From: Clostridium kluyveri
Lineage (GTDB): Bacteria > Bacillota > Clostridia > Clostridiales > Clostridiaceae
Assembly: GCF_001902295.1 (NCBI RefSeq)
Contig: NZ_CP018335.1
Coordinates: 2,046,001 to 2,110,000, forward strand
Length of the DNA stretch: 64,000 nucleotides
Direction: 5' to 3'
Shown: one piece after another, positions 1 to 8,931 of the stretch
Layout: each line of letters opens with the position of its first letter
Numbering within the stretch: the stretch's first letter is position 1
Made by a program: the position numbers and the translations under genes
Notes under the pieces: generated by a model
The model's database searches: none
Seen by the model: the letters and a program-made list of their open reading frames with translations, nothing else
What the model was told of the DNA's origin: nothing

Positions 1-8
1 ATCAGTTA

Positions 9-254
9 CTATTTATTTTTATTTTGTCTTGATTGTTGATTTAACTTTTTAGTTTCTTCCAAATTATTTACACTATTAGTAAAACCTGTGGAATTACTTT
101 TTTCCCTTGACTGCTGATTTAATTGTCTGGTTTCTTGAATGTTTGAACCATTATTCGCCAAAGAATTCATAGAATTTGATGCATTTGCTTTTTTATTTCT
201 AGATTGTTGATTTAATTGTCTGGCTTCCTGTAAATTCTTATCATTAATATTCAT
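9..254 (-). CDS. Small gamma-type SASP-like repeat protein
   Basis: An 81-residue, Asn/Gln/Ser-rich, Cys-free protein built on three copies of a short repeat (LQEARQLNQQSRNKK, IQETRQLNQQSREKS, LEETKKLNQQSRQNK) joined by Asn/Ser-rich linkers. Gamma-type small acid-soluble spore proteins, which are amino-acid reserves of the spore core, have the same low-complexity architecture with repeated QxNQQS blocks, so a spore role is inferred. The ATG at 254 is preferred over a longer reading because GGAGGAG lies about 9 nt upstream. No neighbour supports or contradicts the assignment. Confidence 0.6.
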   Translation of the reverse strand: MNINDKNLQEARQLNQQSRNKKANASNSMNSLANNGSNIQETRQLNQQSREKSNSTGFTNSVNNLEETKKLNQQSRQNKNK

Positions 255-404
255 ACTTTTATTCTCCTCCCATATTACAAATCTATAGTCTGACACTTTG
301 AAATTACGTTTATATCTTGCCACTATTCTTTTTCATTTATACTGTAATATAATTCACATATTATTTTTTAATACAAGAGAAGAATACATTTAAAATTTAA
401 TATA

Positions 405-797
405 TCAATTGTCTAACATCAGCAAATATTCAAAGGCTTCATCTACATAACGATTATATGCATCACTATTATTAAGAACATACACTCCTGATTTCTTAGT
501 ATGACTTCCTTCACAATATCTAATTTTATATTTATTTTTATGAACAGATACATTTATACTTTTACCATTATTAGAGCTCAATTCAAATTTTTCTCCAGTA
601 ATATCCCATTTTATAACATTGCCATAAACTTTAACAGTATTTTCATTTTCATTAACTTCTACAGTAGAATTTTTTACAGAATACTTGTCTAGTACACCTT
701 TCATATCAGCTGCAAAGTTATTAATTGCACTTAGTGCCTTTTCACTGTCAATTGTTTTACTGCATAATTCATAAATATACTTTTCTTTCCAATCCAT
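405..797 (-). CDS. Hypothetical protein, about 130 aa
   Basis: I do not recognise this protein. It starts MDWKEKYIYELC, has no signal peptide or membrane segment, and alternates charged helix-like and short strand-like stretches (residues about 45-100 are rich in V/K/Y/N). The ATG at 797 lies about 9 nt after a GGGGG run; a TTG two codons earlier is possible but too close to it. It stands alone between two AT-rich gaps. Confidence 0.6.
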   Translation of the reverse strand: MDWKEKYIYELCSKTIDSEKALSAINNFAADMKGVLDKYSVKNSTVEVNENENTVKVYGNVIKWDITGEKFELSSNNGKSINVSVHKNKYKIRYCEGSHTKKSGVYVLNNSDAYNRYVDEAFEYLLMLDN

Positions 798-946
798 CAG
801 CAAACATCCCCCATATTTTTGTTTTAATTAAATTATATAATCTTTTCTTCAATATTGGAATAAAATAATATAATTTATTTTTTTATTTATATTATATGTT
901 TAATATGTACTGACTTAAGATTAAAAAGTAAAACTTTTTTACATAA

Positions 947-1408
947 TTACTGTTCTTTATTTGTTTCTCCTATATCTTTGTTTTCATCCTGCTTTTCTAC
1001 TTCTGTGTCCTTCTCACCTTCTACATCTTCTACCTCATTTACATCTATGACTTCTTGTTCTTTAATGTCCTCCTGTGAATTATCGTCACAATTATATGAT
1101 TCACCAAAAATTTTTGAAAGTTTTTTATTAATTATACCTATACCTATTAGAATACATACAATTCCTCCATATAGACCAATAAATTGAAATATTCCCGGCA
1201 ATAATTGAGACGGCACTAATTGCCCAAGTACAACATTTGCAGAATATCCTTGAGCCACATATTGATTTACAGTTTTTCTAAATAATATAATATCATTTAC
1301 TAATAATGCTATTCCAACTAGCAGCGTCACCAAAGCAGCAATATAAAAAGCAGTCCAGCTGGAAAACTTACTTGATTTTTTAGATACTCTCTTACTTTCA
1401 AATTTCAT
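947..1408 (-). CDS. Small membrane protein with acidic C-terminal tail
   Basis: A 153-residue protein with a basic N-terminus (KRVSKKSSK), a hydrophobic segment at about residues 20-43, a second at about 70-95, and a strongly acidic Glu/Asp-rich tail from about 105 to the end. It is probably a two-pass inner-membrane protein with both ends in the cytoplasm. I recognise no family. The acidic tail reads as low-complexity and may be disordered. Confidence 0.6.
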   Translation of the reverse strand: MKFESKRVSKKSSKFSSWTAFYIAALVTLLVGIALLVNDIILFRKTVNQYVAQGYSANVVLGQLVPSQLLPGIFQFIGLYGGIVCILIGIGIINKKLSKIFGESYNCDDNSQEDIKEQEVIDVNEVEDVEGEKDTEVEKQDENKDIGETNKEQ

Positions 1409-1816
1409 AATAATTTTTCTCCATTTCCGCCAAAAAGGCTTTTATAATAATTTTATAATAATGAATATTATTACATACTACTAAATAGTTATTACACCTA
1501 TGTGTCAATATTGTTAACAATTTATAACCAGTAACACAATCACATCAATAACTCTTAGTATTATATATTATATCACATAATCCATAAATTATATGAGTTT
1601 CCTATGAGAGGAATTTTTAACACCACCCTATCCTCAACTATCCTTTTAATATCTGCCATCAAAGAGCATATTCTTTTTTATCTAAACTTGTAATAATTAA
1701 AACCATTAATACACAAAATAACACTAATATATAATATATCTGAAAAATTAATAAATTTTGCATATAATTCTTTAAAAACTATCTTTTAGATCAAGTGATT
1801 TTTAGATTTAAATTTA
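1409..1816. other. AT-rich intergenic stretch, no gene seen
   Basis: About 400 bases with no open frame that has a ribosome binding site and no recognisable RNA gene. A TTGACA-like sequence on the minus strand near 1505-1510 could belong to the promoter of the upstream small membrane protein gene. Confidence 0.4.
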
Positions 1817-1876
1817 TTGACACAAGTACAAAAAAGATGTTTAATTATATTACTGACTAGTCAGTAATATAATTAA
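1817..1876 (+). promoter_or_regulatory. Promoter with 36-bp perfect palindromic operator for the pip genes
   Basis: A -35 TTGACA (1817-1822) is followed after 17 bases by a -10-like TTTAAT (1840-1845). Overlapping it is a perfect palindrome from 1841 to 1876, centred between 1858 and 1859, with core ACTGACTAGTCAGT. This is the expected form of a TetR-type repressor site, placed to block the two downstream YhgE/Pip genes. No adjacent regulator gene is present, so the repressor is unassigned. Confidence 0.7.
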
Positions 1877-1903
1877 TCCAAAGGGATGAAGATATGCATT
1901 TTT

Positions 1904-1926
1904 GATAAGCGAACTCCATCTGAACC
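1904..1926 (-). repeat. Fragment of the dispersed structured element
   Basis: 23 bases in the 5' leader of the first pip gene match the start of the dispersed element seen complete at 48089-48239 (shared GCGAACTCCA and CTGAACC blocks, reverse orientation). Only the first stem-forming part is present, so this looks like a remnant. Confidence 0.4.
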
Positions 1927-1961
1927 ATCCTATTACCTAGAGTTTACAGGAGTGTTGAAAT

Positions 1962-4130
1962 ATGATAAAAAACATTATAAAAATATTCAAAAGAGATATG
2001 AAAAGCATAATAAAAAATCCAATAGCACTTCTTATTATTACAGGTGTTTGTATCATACCTTCCTTATATGCATGGATTAATATAAAAGCCGTTTGGGACC
2101 CTTATGCAGAAGTAAGAACCCGTAATATTCCTGTAGCTATAGTTAATAATGATAATGGTACAAGTTTTAGAGGTGAAAATATAAACGCCGGAAATAATAT
2201 TGTTAACAATTTAAAAAATAACCATAAAATAGGATGGAAATTTGTCAATTCTAAAAAAGCCAATATAGGCATTTTAAACGGAACTTATTATGCAATGATA
2301 GAAATTCCCAAAGATTTTTCTTCCCGCCTTGTAAGTATAACCTCTGATAATCCTAAAAAACCAGAAATTGTTTATAAGGTAAATACAAAGAGCAGTCCTC
2401 TTATATCCAAAATAACCAGTTCTGCTAAAGATACCTTATTGGATTCAATAAAATCTAATTTTGTATACTCTGTTAATAAAACCATTTTCTCCTTTTTAAA
2501 TACTATTGGAGAAGATGCAGATAAAAATAAAGAAGATATTATAAATTTAAAAGATAACATTATAAAATTAAATGACAATATGGATCTTATAACCTATGTT
2601 CTTGGAAATATAAAGAACAGTTCAAGTAACTTAACTCCAATACTAAATGAAATAAAAACTACTTTTCCTTTGATGAATTCAGGAATAAACATTTTATCAG
2701 AAAACAATGATAACAATAAAGACTTTATAAACTCTCTTCAGCCTTCACTAAATAATACTTTTGATAATATTGCTATAAACCTTGAGAATGCCAAAGGTGA
2801 TATTTATAGAACTGAAGCTTTAATAGAAAATTTGAATTCTTTAATTACAGAGTCAAATTCTTCAAGTATAAATTCTACTGTAGACAAAATTGGCTATGAA
2901 ATTGACATATTAATCAATGAGATTGACCCCATTATTGATTTCCTTGAAAAGATCAATGATTTTAAAAGCAATACCAAAATATCGGATCTGTTAAAGTCTT
3001 TAAATACTATACAGAAATCCTTAAAAAATGAAAAAAATAATATAAAGAGCCTACAAAATGAACTTACTAATACTAATCAAATTAATGAAGATATACTAAA
3101 TTCTATGTCACATAACATAACAAATCTAAAAGTCCAACTAATAGATGCTCAAAATGAATATAACAAAAACACAAGAAATGCATTAAATTCAATAGCTAAA
3201 GAAATTACTGACTATACAGATAATACTTCTTCAATACTAAAATCTGTTCAGGATTTTAACAAACAGGGCGATAATGCCATGGATACTTTAATTCATGGAA
3301 GTGAATTAGTTGCTGCTGAATCTGGCAAATTGAACAGTAGATTACTTCAGTTTAAAGACAATATAAATAAATTAAGCAATGAATTAAAACTGGTTACAAA
3401 CAACGATATAATACAAATAATTACTATATTGCAGAACAATCCTGAATTAATGGGGGATTTTATATCAAGTCCTTTTAATGTAAAGGAAGAAAATATATAT
3501 ACCGTTTCTAACTTTGGTTCATCCATGGCCCCTATGTATACGGCTCTTGCCATGTGGGTAGGTTCCATTATGCTTGTAACACTATTAAGAGTAGATGTGA
3601 CCCCCTTTGAGGGAAGTGGTAACCTTACTTTAAAAGAAAAATATTTAGGCAAATTGCTGACTTTTATAGCTTTAGGTGCAATACAAGGTATTATAGTTAC
3701 ACTGGGAGACAAATTTTTATTACAGGTTCAAATGGTAAATGTTTTTCTCATGATAATGGTTGCACTTGTTTCAGCCATTACATTTACAGTAATAGTATAT
3801 ACATTGGTATCTATACTAGGTAACTTCGGAAGAGCTATTTCTATTATTTTTCTCATAATACAGATAGCAGGGAGCGGTGCCACTTATCCTATACAGCTTC
3901 AATTATTGATCTTTAGAATACTACAGCCTCTATTTCCATTTACTTATTCTGTTAGTGGTTTTAGAGAGGCTGTTGCAGGTCCCCTTATATCAACTGTAGT
4001 TTTAGATTTTGTAGTATTAATTTTAATTTCAATATTTTTTATATTAATTGGCTTATTCCTTAAAGAGCCACTGCATAATAAAATTCATAAATTCCAAGTA
4101 AAATTCAAAGATTCAGGTATAGGAGAATAG
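1962..4130 (+). CDS. YhgE/Pip domain membrane protein 1
   Basis: 722 residues with the YhgE/Pip plan: a transmembrane helix near the N-terminus (about 20-40, ending in the conserved PSLYAWINIKA), a long extracytoplasmic region rich in coiled-coil helices (about 60-510), and five to six membrane segments at the C-terminus (about 520-710, ABC-2-permease-like). Homologues include the Lactococcus phage infection protein and type VII secretion-associated YhgE; the exact function is unknown. GGAG precedes the ATG. It is the first gene of a two-gene unit with the next pip gene, 20 bases downstream. Confidence 0.85.
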   Translation: MIKNIIKIFKRDMKSIIKNPIALLIITGVCIIPSLYAWINIKAVWDPYAEVRTRNIPVAIVNNDNGTSFRGENINAGNNIVNNLKNNHKIGWKFVNSKKANIGILNGTYYAMIEIPKDFSSRLVSITSDNPKKPEIVYKVNTKSSPLISKITSSAKDTLLDSIKSNFVYSVNKTIFSFLNTIGEDADKNKEDIINLKDNIIKLNDNMDLITYVLGNIKNSSSNLTPILNEIKTTFPLMNSGINILSENNDNNKDFINSLQPSLNNTFDNIAINLENAKGDIYRTEALIENLNSLITESNSSSINSTVDKIGYEIDILINEIDPIIDFLEKINDFKSNTKISDLLKSLNTIQKSLKNEKNNIKSLQNELTNTNQINEDILNSMSHNITNLKVQLIDAQNEYNKNTRNALNSIAKEITDYTDNTSSILKSVQDFNKQGDNAMDTLIHGSELVAAESGKLNSRLLQFKDNINKLSNELKLVTNNDIIQIITILQNNPELMGDFISSPFNVKEENIYTVSNFGSSMAPMYTALAMWVGSIMLVTLLRVDVTPFEGSGNLTLKEKYLGKLLTFIALGAIQGIIVTLGDKFLLQVQMVNVFLMIMVALVSAITFTVIVYTLVSILGNFGRAISIIFLIIQIAGSGATYPIQLQLLIFRILQPLFPFTYSVSGFREAVAGPLISTVVLDFVVLILISIFFILIGLFLKEPLHNKIHKFQVKFKDSGIGE

Positions 4131-4150
4131 GTCAGCTTTGGAGGTAGTAT

Positions 4151-6316
4151 ATGAAAACCATATTTAAAATTTTAAAAAGAGATTTAATCAATATAATAAA
4201 GAATCCCTCAGTATTTATAGTAATTTTAGGATTTTGTGTTTTACCCTCTCTCTATGCATGGATTAATATAAAAGCTTCTTGGAATCCCTATGCTGAAATC
4301 AACACCAGAAGACTTCCCATAGCTGTAATTAACAATGACAGCGGAAGTACCTTCAACAATAAAAATATAAACATAGGCAATGAAGTTGTTAAAGAGTTAA
4401 AAAAGAATACAACTCTTGACTGGGTATTCATAGATGAATGGCAGGGAAATTACGGATTGAATACGGGTAAATATTATGCATTAATTGAAATACCACAGGA
4501 TTTTTCCAGTAAAATGCTAACCGTAACAACGCAAAGTCCTGAAAAGCCTAACATTATATATAGATCTAATGAAAAATTAAATGCTGTAGCCACTAAAATT
4601 ACAGACTCTGCAAAAACCAATTTAATAAACAAAATAAAAAGTAATTTTATAAAAACAGCCAGCCAGGAGGTTTTTAAGGAATTAAACTCCTTAGGAAAAG
4701 ATTTAGAAACAGATAAGCCCCAAATTATACAACTAAAGGATACTATTCCTGAAACTGTTTCTAGTATAAATGACATAAAAAAATACATATCAGAAATAAA
4801 TACTAGTTCAGAAGAATTACAAAAATATTTAAACACACAAAAATCTGATTTTCCTAAGTTATTACAGCAAATAAATAGTGTTCAAAATATTTTGGCACAA
4901 AGCAAATTATTGGTTCTGTCTACCAAACAAACCTTAAATTCAACACAAAACAATTTAAACAATGATATAAATGAAATTCAATCTTTAAATAATCAGATAC
5001 AGGATCTTTTAACAAATTTAAATAACATAAACAAAATAAATATTGGTTCGGATTTAAATATTACCGTAATAAACCAATTAATTAATCTGGATAACTCCCT
5101 CATTAAAAAAATTAACAACACCCTTGACATTCTGGATTTCATTAATGATTTTCTTCCGAATAAAGGTGCAAGTGAACTTATAGATTCACTTAATATACTA
5201 AAAAATTCAGTACAAACTGAAAAAACATATTTAAATAGATTAAAATCTTTAATTAACAGTAATTCCTCTGAAGATAACATTACCTCAGTTATAAATGAAC
5301 TATCTAATTTAAGCAACCAAATATCTATGAATGTTGTCTCTGTATCCAACGCTTTTTATCTGGACACTTATCAGTCAATAGACATTGCCACAGACAACTT
5401 AACAAATAGTTTAAATAATATAGATTTTATACTGGAATCCACAAAAGTTCTTGTTCCACAACTAAATACTTTGGCCAATTCTGAAATATTAAGCAGTAAA
5501 GCTTCAGTTAGCCAGACTGATAACTTAAATAAGAAATTAGAAGATATTCAAAGTAAACTAAATGAATTAAGCTCTAAGATGGAAAATTTAAATGAAGAAA
5601 ATTTAAATGAAATAATAGATTTTATGGAGAAAAACCCGGATGAACTTTCAAATTTACTCTCATCTCCCATAAATATAAAAAATGTTGAGGTTTATAATTC
5701 AGGACTATTTGGATATGCAGTAACTCCTTTTTATACCACACTGGCAATATGGGTAGGGGTACTACTATTGTCTTCTATATTATCTTTTCACTGCAAGGAT
5801 TTTGACGATAACAAAAAACTGACAGTAACACATAAATATTTTGGAAAATTAGTCCTGTTTTTAATATTATCTTTCATACAAACTATTATTACTATACTAG
5901 GGGATGTTTATCTGATAAAAGTTTACCCTCAGAGTATGGGTCTTATGATATTGATATCATTGGCCTGCAGCATCACATTTACTATTATAATATATACACT
6001 GGCATCCATATTGGGAAATATAGGGAAAGCTATTGCGGTAATAATTATGGTTTTTCAAATTGCAGGGGCCGGAGGAATTTATCCTATAGAAACTCTTCCA
6101 AAAATATTTAGTACACTTGCACCTTTTTGGCCTTTCACTTATGCCATAAGAGGATTCAGGGAAGCCATTGGTGGCCCTCTATGGAAAGATGTATATAAAG
6201 ATCTTATAGCAATGGCTGGTTTTTCCTGTGTATTTTTACTTTTATCCCTTTTAAAACGACCTTTGCATAATTTGATAGAAATTTCAGAGCACAAATTTAG
6301 AGAATCAGGTCTTTAA
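4151..6316 (+). CDS. YhgE/Pip domain membrane protein 2
   Basis: 721 residues, a paralogue of the preceding gene with the same layout: N-terminal membrane helix ending PSLYAWINIKA, long coiled-coil-rich extracytoplasmic middle, and a multi-helix C-terminus. The block GFREAIGGPL near residue 680 matches GFREAVAGPL in the upstream copy. A GGAGG ribosome site lies 6-10 nt before the ATG. Tandem pairs suggest a heteromeric complex, but that is inference. It shares the palindrome-controlled promoter. Confidence 0.85.
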   Translation: MKTIFKILKRDLINIIKNPSVFIVILGFCVLPSLYAWINIKASWNPYAEINTRRLPIAVINNDSGSTFNNKNINIGNEVVKELKKNTTLDWVFIDEWQGNYGLNTGKYYALIEIPQDFSSKMLTVTTQSPEKPNIIYRSNEKLNAVATKITDSAKTNLINKIKSNFIKTASQEVFKELNSLGKDLETDKPQIIQLKDTIPETVSSINDIKKYISEINTSSEELQKYLNTQKSDFPKLLQQINSVQNILAQSKLLVLSTKQTLNSTQNNLNNDINEIQSLNNQIQDLLTNLNNINKINIGSDLNITVINQLINLDNSLIKKINNTLDILDFINDFLPNKGASELIDSLNILKNSVQTEKTYLNRLKSLINSNSSEDNITSVINELSNLSNQISMNVVSVSNAFYLDTYQSIDIATDNLTNSLNNIDFILESTKVLVPQLNTLANSEILSSKASVSQTDNLNKKLEDIQSKLNELSSKMENLNEENLNEIIDFMEKNPDELSNLLSSPINIKNVEVYNSGLFGYAVTPFYTTLAIWVGVLLLSSILSFHCKDFDDNKKLTVTHKYFGKLVLFLILSFIQTIITILGDVYLIKVYPQSMGLMILISLACSITFTIIIYTLASILGNIGKAIAVIIMVFQIAGAGGIYPIETLPKIFSTLAPFWPFTYAIRGFREAIGGPLWKDVYKDLIAMAGFSCVFLLLSLLKRPLHNLIEISEHKFRESGL

Positions 6317-6345
6317 ATGAAGTACTTTTCATTCGAAATAAGTTA

Positions 6346-6374
6346 TTGACAAAAATAAACTTTTAGTATAGAAT
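6346..6374 (+). promoter_or_regulatory. Promoter of the metA SAM-riboswitch leader
   Basis: TTGACA at 6346-6351, 17-base spacer, TAGAAT at 6369-6374, about 20 bases upstream of the SAM-I aptamer. Confidence 0.65.
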
Positions 6375-6394
6375 GTAATGTAAAATCAAATTAA

Positions 6395-6508
6395 ATCTTA
6401 TCAAGAGTGGTGGAGGGACTGGCCCTATGAAACCCGACAACCAACATTTCATTAAAATGTAAAAATGTATGGTGTCAATTCCAGCAGATTATTTCTGAGA
6501 GATAAGGA
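6395..6508 (+). promoter_or_regulatory. SAM-I (S-box) riboswitch upstream of metA
   Basis: The aptamer core is readable: CTTATCAAGAG at the 5' side of P1, GGAGGGACTGGCCCTATGAA, the ACCCGACAACC block, GGTGTCAATTCC, and the closing GAGAGATAAG that pairs with the P1 5' strand. In this class S-adenosylmethionine binding favours a downstream terminator. The terminator at 6534-6575 and metA at 6654 complete the expected arrangement. Confidence 0.95.
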
Positions 6509-6533
6509 AAATAGTTTTAAATTAGTTTATTAT

Positions 6534-6575
6534 AAAAGTTATTTTTCTTACAGAAAAATAACTTTTATTTATTTT
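6534..6575 (+). terminator. Riboswitch-controlled terminator before metA
   Basis: A 14-bp stem (AAAAGTTATTTTTC with GAAAAATAACTTTT, loop TTACA) followed by a T-rich tail. It lies between the SAM-I aptamer and metA. Confidence 0.85.
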
Positions 6576-6653
6576 AACTCCAAAATCGAAATTTGAATAA
6601 TAAAATTTTTATTTGATTGCCACTAAAACTATTATAATTTAAGGAGGGATTTT

Positions 6654-7568
6654 ATGCCAATAAATATACCTAATAATCTTCCAGCTTCTAAAGTATTAAA
6701 GGCTGAAAATATATTTGTTATGAATGAAAATCATGCAGTAAGACAAGATATAAGACCACTTAATATAATTATATTAAATTTAATGCCCCTTAAAACCGTT
6801 ACTGAAATACAACTTTTAAGATTGCTAAGTAATTCACCTATACAAGTTGATATATCTTTAATGTATTTAAAATCTCATAATTCAAAAAATACTCCTGCGG
6901 AATACTTAATTAAATATTATGAAACCTTTGAAGAAATAAAAGACAAAAAATTCGATGGTATGATAATAACTGGTGCACCTGTAGAAAAATTCGAATTTGA
7001 AGATGTTGATTATTGGAAAGAATTAACTGAAATTATGGATTGGAGCACCCGAAATGTTTATTCCACTATGTATATATGCTGGGCCTCTCAGGCAGGACTT
7101 TACCATCACTTTAAAGTTCCAAAATATGCTCTGGAACAAAAAATATCCGGTATTTTCTCTCATACTTTAAACAAGGCCAATATTAAACTTTTTAGAGGTT
7201 TTGATGATGTATTTCATGCACCACATTCCAGGTATACCTTTGTAAAAAGAAATGATATTGAAAGAGTTCCTGAACTAAAAATAATTTCTGAATCCAAAGA
7301 AGCTGGTGTCTATATAGTAGCTACAAAAGGTGGTCGTCAGATCTTTATTGCTGGACATCCTGAATATGATACTTTAACATTAAAATCAGAATATGAAAGA
7401 GATATAGCACTAAATTTACCTATAGATGTACCCAAAAATTATTTTCCAGATGATAATCCAGATAAAATGCCTTTATCAAATTGGAAAAGCCATTCTAATC
7501 TGCTATTTTTAAACTGGCTTAATTATTATGTATATCAGGAAACACCTTATGATTTAAATAAACTCTAA
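6654..7568 (+). CDS. metA: Homoserine O-acetyltransferase (MetA family)
   Basis: Acylates the hydroxyl of homoserine in methionine synthesis. 304 residues, the normal MetA length. The catalytic Cys142 (ICWASQAG) and the His235/Glu237 pair (AGHPEYD) are present. Residue 111 is Glu (GAPVEKFEFED); in characterised MetA proteins Glu111 specifies acetyl-CoA while Gly111 specifies succinyl-CoA, so O-acetylhomoserine is the likely product despite the family's usual succinyltransferase label. GGAGG precedes the ATG. It is controlled by the SAM-I riboswitch at 6395-6508, and the PLP enzyme encoded convergently downstream would use its product. Confidence 0.93.
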   Translation: MPINIPNNLPASKVLKAENIFVMNENHAVRQDIRPLNIIILNLMPLKTVTEIQLLRLLSNSPIQVDISLMYLKSHNSKNTPAEYLIKYYETFEEIKDKKFDGMIITGAPVEKFEFEDVDYWKELTEIMDWSTRNVYSTMYICWASQAGLYHHFKVPKYALEQKISGIFSHTLNKANIKLFRGFDDVFHAPHSRYTFVKRNDIERVPELKIISESKEAGVYIVATKGGRQIFIAGHPEYDTLTLKSEYERDIALNLPIDVPKNYFPDDNPDKMPLSNWKSHSNLLFLNWLNYYVYQETPYDLNKL

Positions 7569-7581
7569 TAATATCTCATTA

Positions 7582-7633
7582 TAATAAATAGGAGCAAGAT
7601 TTATATAAAAATTAAATCTGCTCCTATTTATTA
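7582..7633. terminator. Bidirectional terminator between metA and the PLP enzyme gene
   Basis: A long stem (AATAAATAGGAGCAAGATTTA pairs with its near-complement at 7613-7633) lies between converging genes and is flanked by A/T runs on both sides. Confidence 0.8.
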
Positions 7634-7653
7634 TAATTATTATTTACCAATTA

Positions 7654-8832
7654 CTATAATCCGCATTTTTTTAATGCCTGTTTTAAATCTGCTATAATGT
7701 CACTGGCACTTTCCAGTCCTATGCTAAATCTAATATATCCTTCTCTAAACTGCTCTGGATAAAAATTAATTCTCTCATCACTTGGTCCGGTATAGACAAT
7801 CAAACTTTCGTCATGCCCTAATGAAACAGCCTGGGTAATCAATTCCAGTGAATTAATAAATTTATTGTGGGTATCTACATCTGCTTTAAGTGCAAAAGCA
7901 ATTATTCCAGAATACATATTCATCTGTTTCTTGGCAATATCATGCTGTGGATGGCTTTCCAGTCCTGGGTATGCTGCAAACTTTACAACCGGATTGGACT
8001 CCAGAAATTCGGCAACCTCCAGTGCAGTATCACTATGCTGTTTCATACGCAGAGGTAGAGTTACAACTCCACGCATAATTAGCCATGCATTAAAAGGACT
8101 TATTGTCCCTCCAAGATTAACCATGGCCTCACGTTTTATCTTATCTATAAGTTCTTTTTTCCCGATTACTGCCCCTCCCATGGCATCTCCATGTCCATTT
8201 ATATATTTTGTCAAACTATGTATGACAAGATCAGCTCCAAGCTGTAGAGGTCTTTGTAGAAATGGAGATGCAAAAGTGCTGTCAACACTCAATAGTGCTC
8301 CAATGGATTTTGCAATTTTAGATATTTCTTCAATATCACTTATTTTAGTAGTAGGATTTCCTGGAGTCTCAATATGAATCAGTTTTGTATTTGGCCTTAT
8401 TGCTTTTTTTATCTTTTCCAAATTAGAAGTATCCACAAGACTTGTTTCTATGCCATATTTATCTGGAAGATATTCATTTAGCAATCTATATACTGCTATA
8501 TATGAAACATTTGAACAAATCACATGAGATTCTTTATTTAAAAAAGAAAAAAACACTCCAGCCAGTGCAGATACACCGCTTGCAAGCACTACACAGTCCT
8601 CTCCCCCTTCAAGGGAAGCTAACTTTTCCTGAAGATAAACTTGATTGGCGGAAGTGTTTCTTGTATATAGTAATTGATCTGCATCACTCCAATTTATAGA
8701 AGATGCATCTTCAGGCAGTCTATAGCAATTTGCCATAGTTATAGGACGTCTTATAGCTCCTGTTTCCTTGTCAATTCCATTCCCTACATGAATACATTTT
8801 GTTATAAAATCAATATTGTTCTTATCAATCAT
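7654..8832 (-). CDS. Cys/Met-metabolism PLP enzyme (cystathionine gamma-synthase / O-acetylhomoserine sulfhydrylase-like)
   Basis: 392 residues of the PLP-dependent Cys/Met metabolism family. The PLP-binding lysine is in HSLTKYINGHGDAMGG, and SRTSANQ-like (TRNTSANQ) and ETPGNPT motifs are clear. It could condense O-acetylhomoserine with cysteine or sulfide, or act as a gamma-lyase; sequence reading alone does not decide. The location beside metA and metK favours methionine synthesis. The ATG at 8832 follows GGAGGG, so I prefer it to the longer frame that runs through a hairpin. Confidence 0.85.
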   Translation of the reverse strand: MIDKNNIDFITKCIHVGNGIDKETGAIRRPITMANCYRLPEDASSINWSDADQLLYTRNTSANQVYLQEKLASLEGGEDCVVLASGVSALAGVFFSFLNKESHVICSNVSYIAVYRLLNEYLPDKYGIETSLVDTSNLEKIKKAIRPNTKLIHIETPGNPTTKISDIEEISKIAKSIGALLSVDSTFASPFLQRPLQLGADLVIHSLTKYINGHGDAMGGAVIGKKELIDKIKREAMVNLGGTISPFNAWLIMRGVVTLPLRMKQHSDTALEVAEFLESNPVVKFAAYPGLESHPQHDIAKKQMNMYSGIIAFALKADVDTHNKFINSLELITQAVSLGHDESLIVYTGPSDERINFYPEQFREGYIRFSIGLESASDIIADLKQALKKCGL

Positions 8833-8862
8833 TTTATACTTTTCCCTCCAATATTTTATGGA

Positions 8863-8897
8863 TGCATAATGCTGCCCGGTATCCTCAGCATTATGCA
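8863..8897 (-). promoter_or_regulatory. Perfect hairpin in the leader of the PLP enzyme gene
   Basis: GCATAATGCTG and CAGCATTATGC form an 11-bp perfect stem with an 11-base loop, between metK and the PLP enzyme gene. There is no T-run after it, so it may be an RNA-processing or stability element rather than a terminator. Confidence 0.45.
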
Positions 8898-8931
8898 ATA
8901 CTAATAATTATTCCTTTAAGGTACCAATGAA

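Noticed and set aside
1886..2080. Open frame just before the first pip gene
   Set aside because: It overlaps the pip start in another frame and has no family match; the strand's real start is the ATG at 1962.
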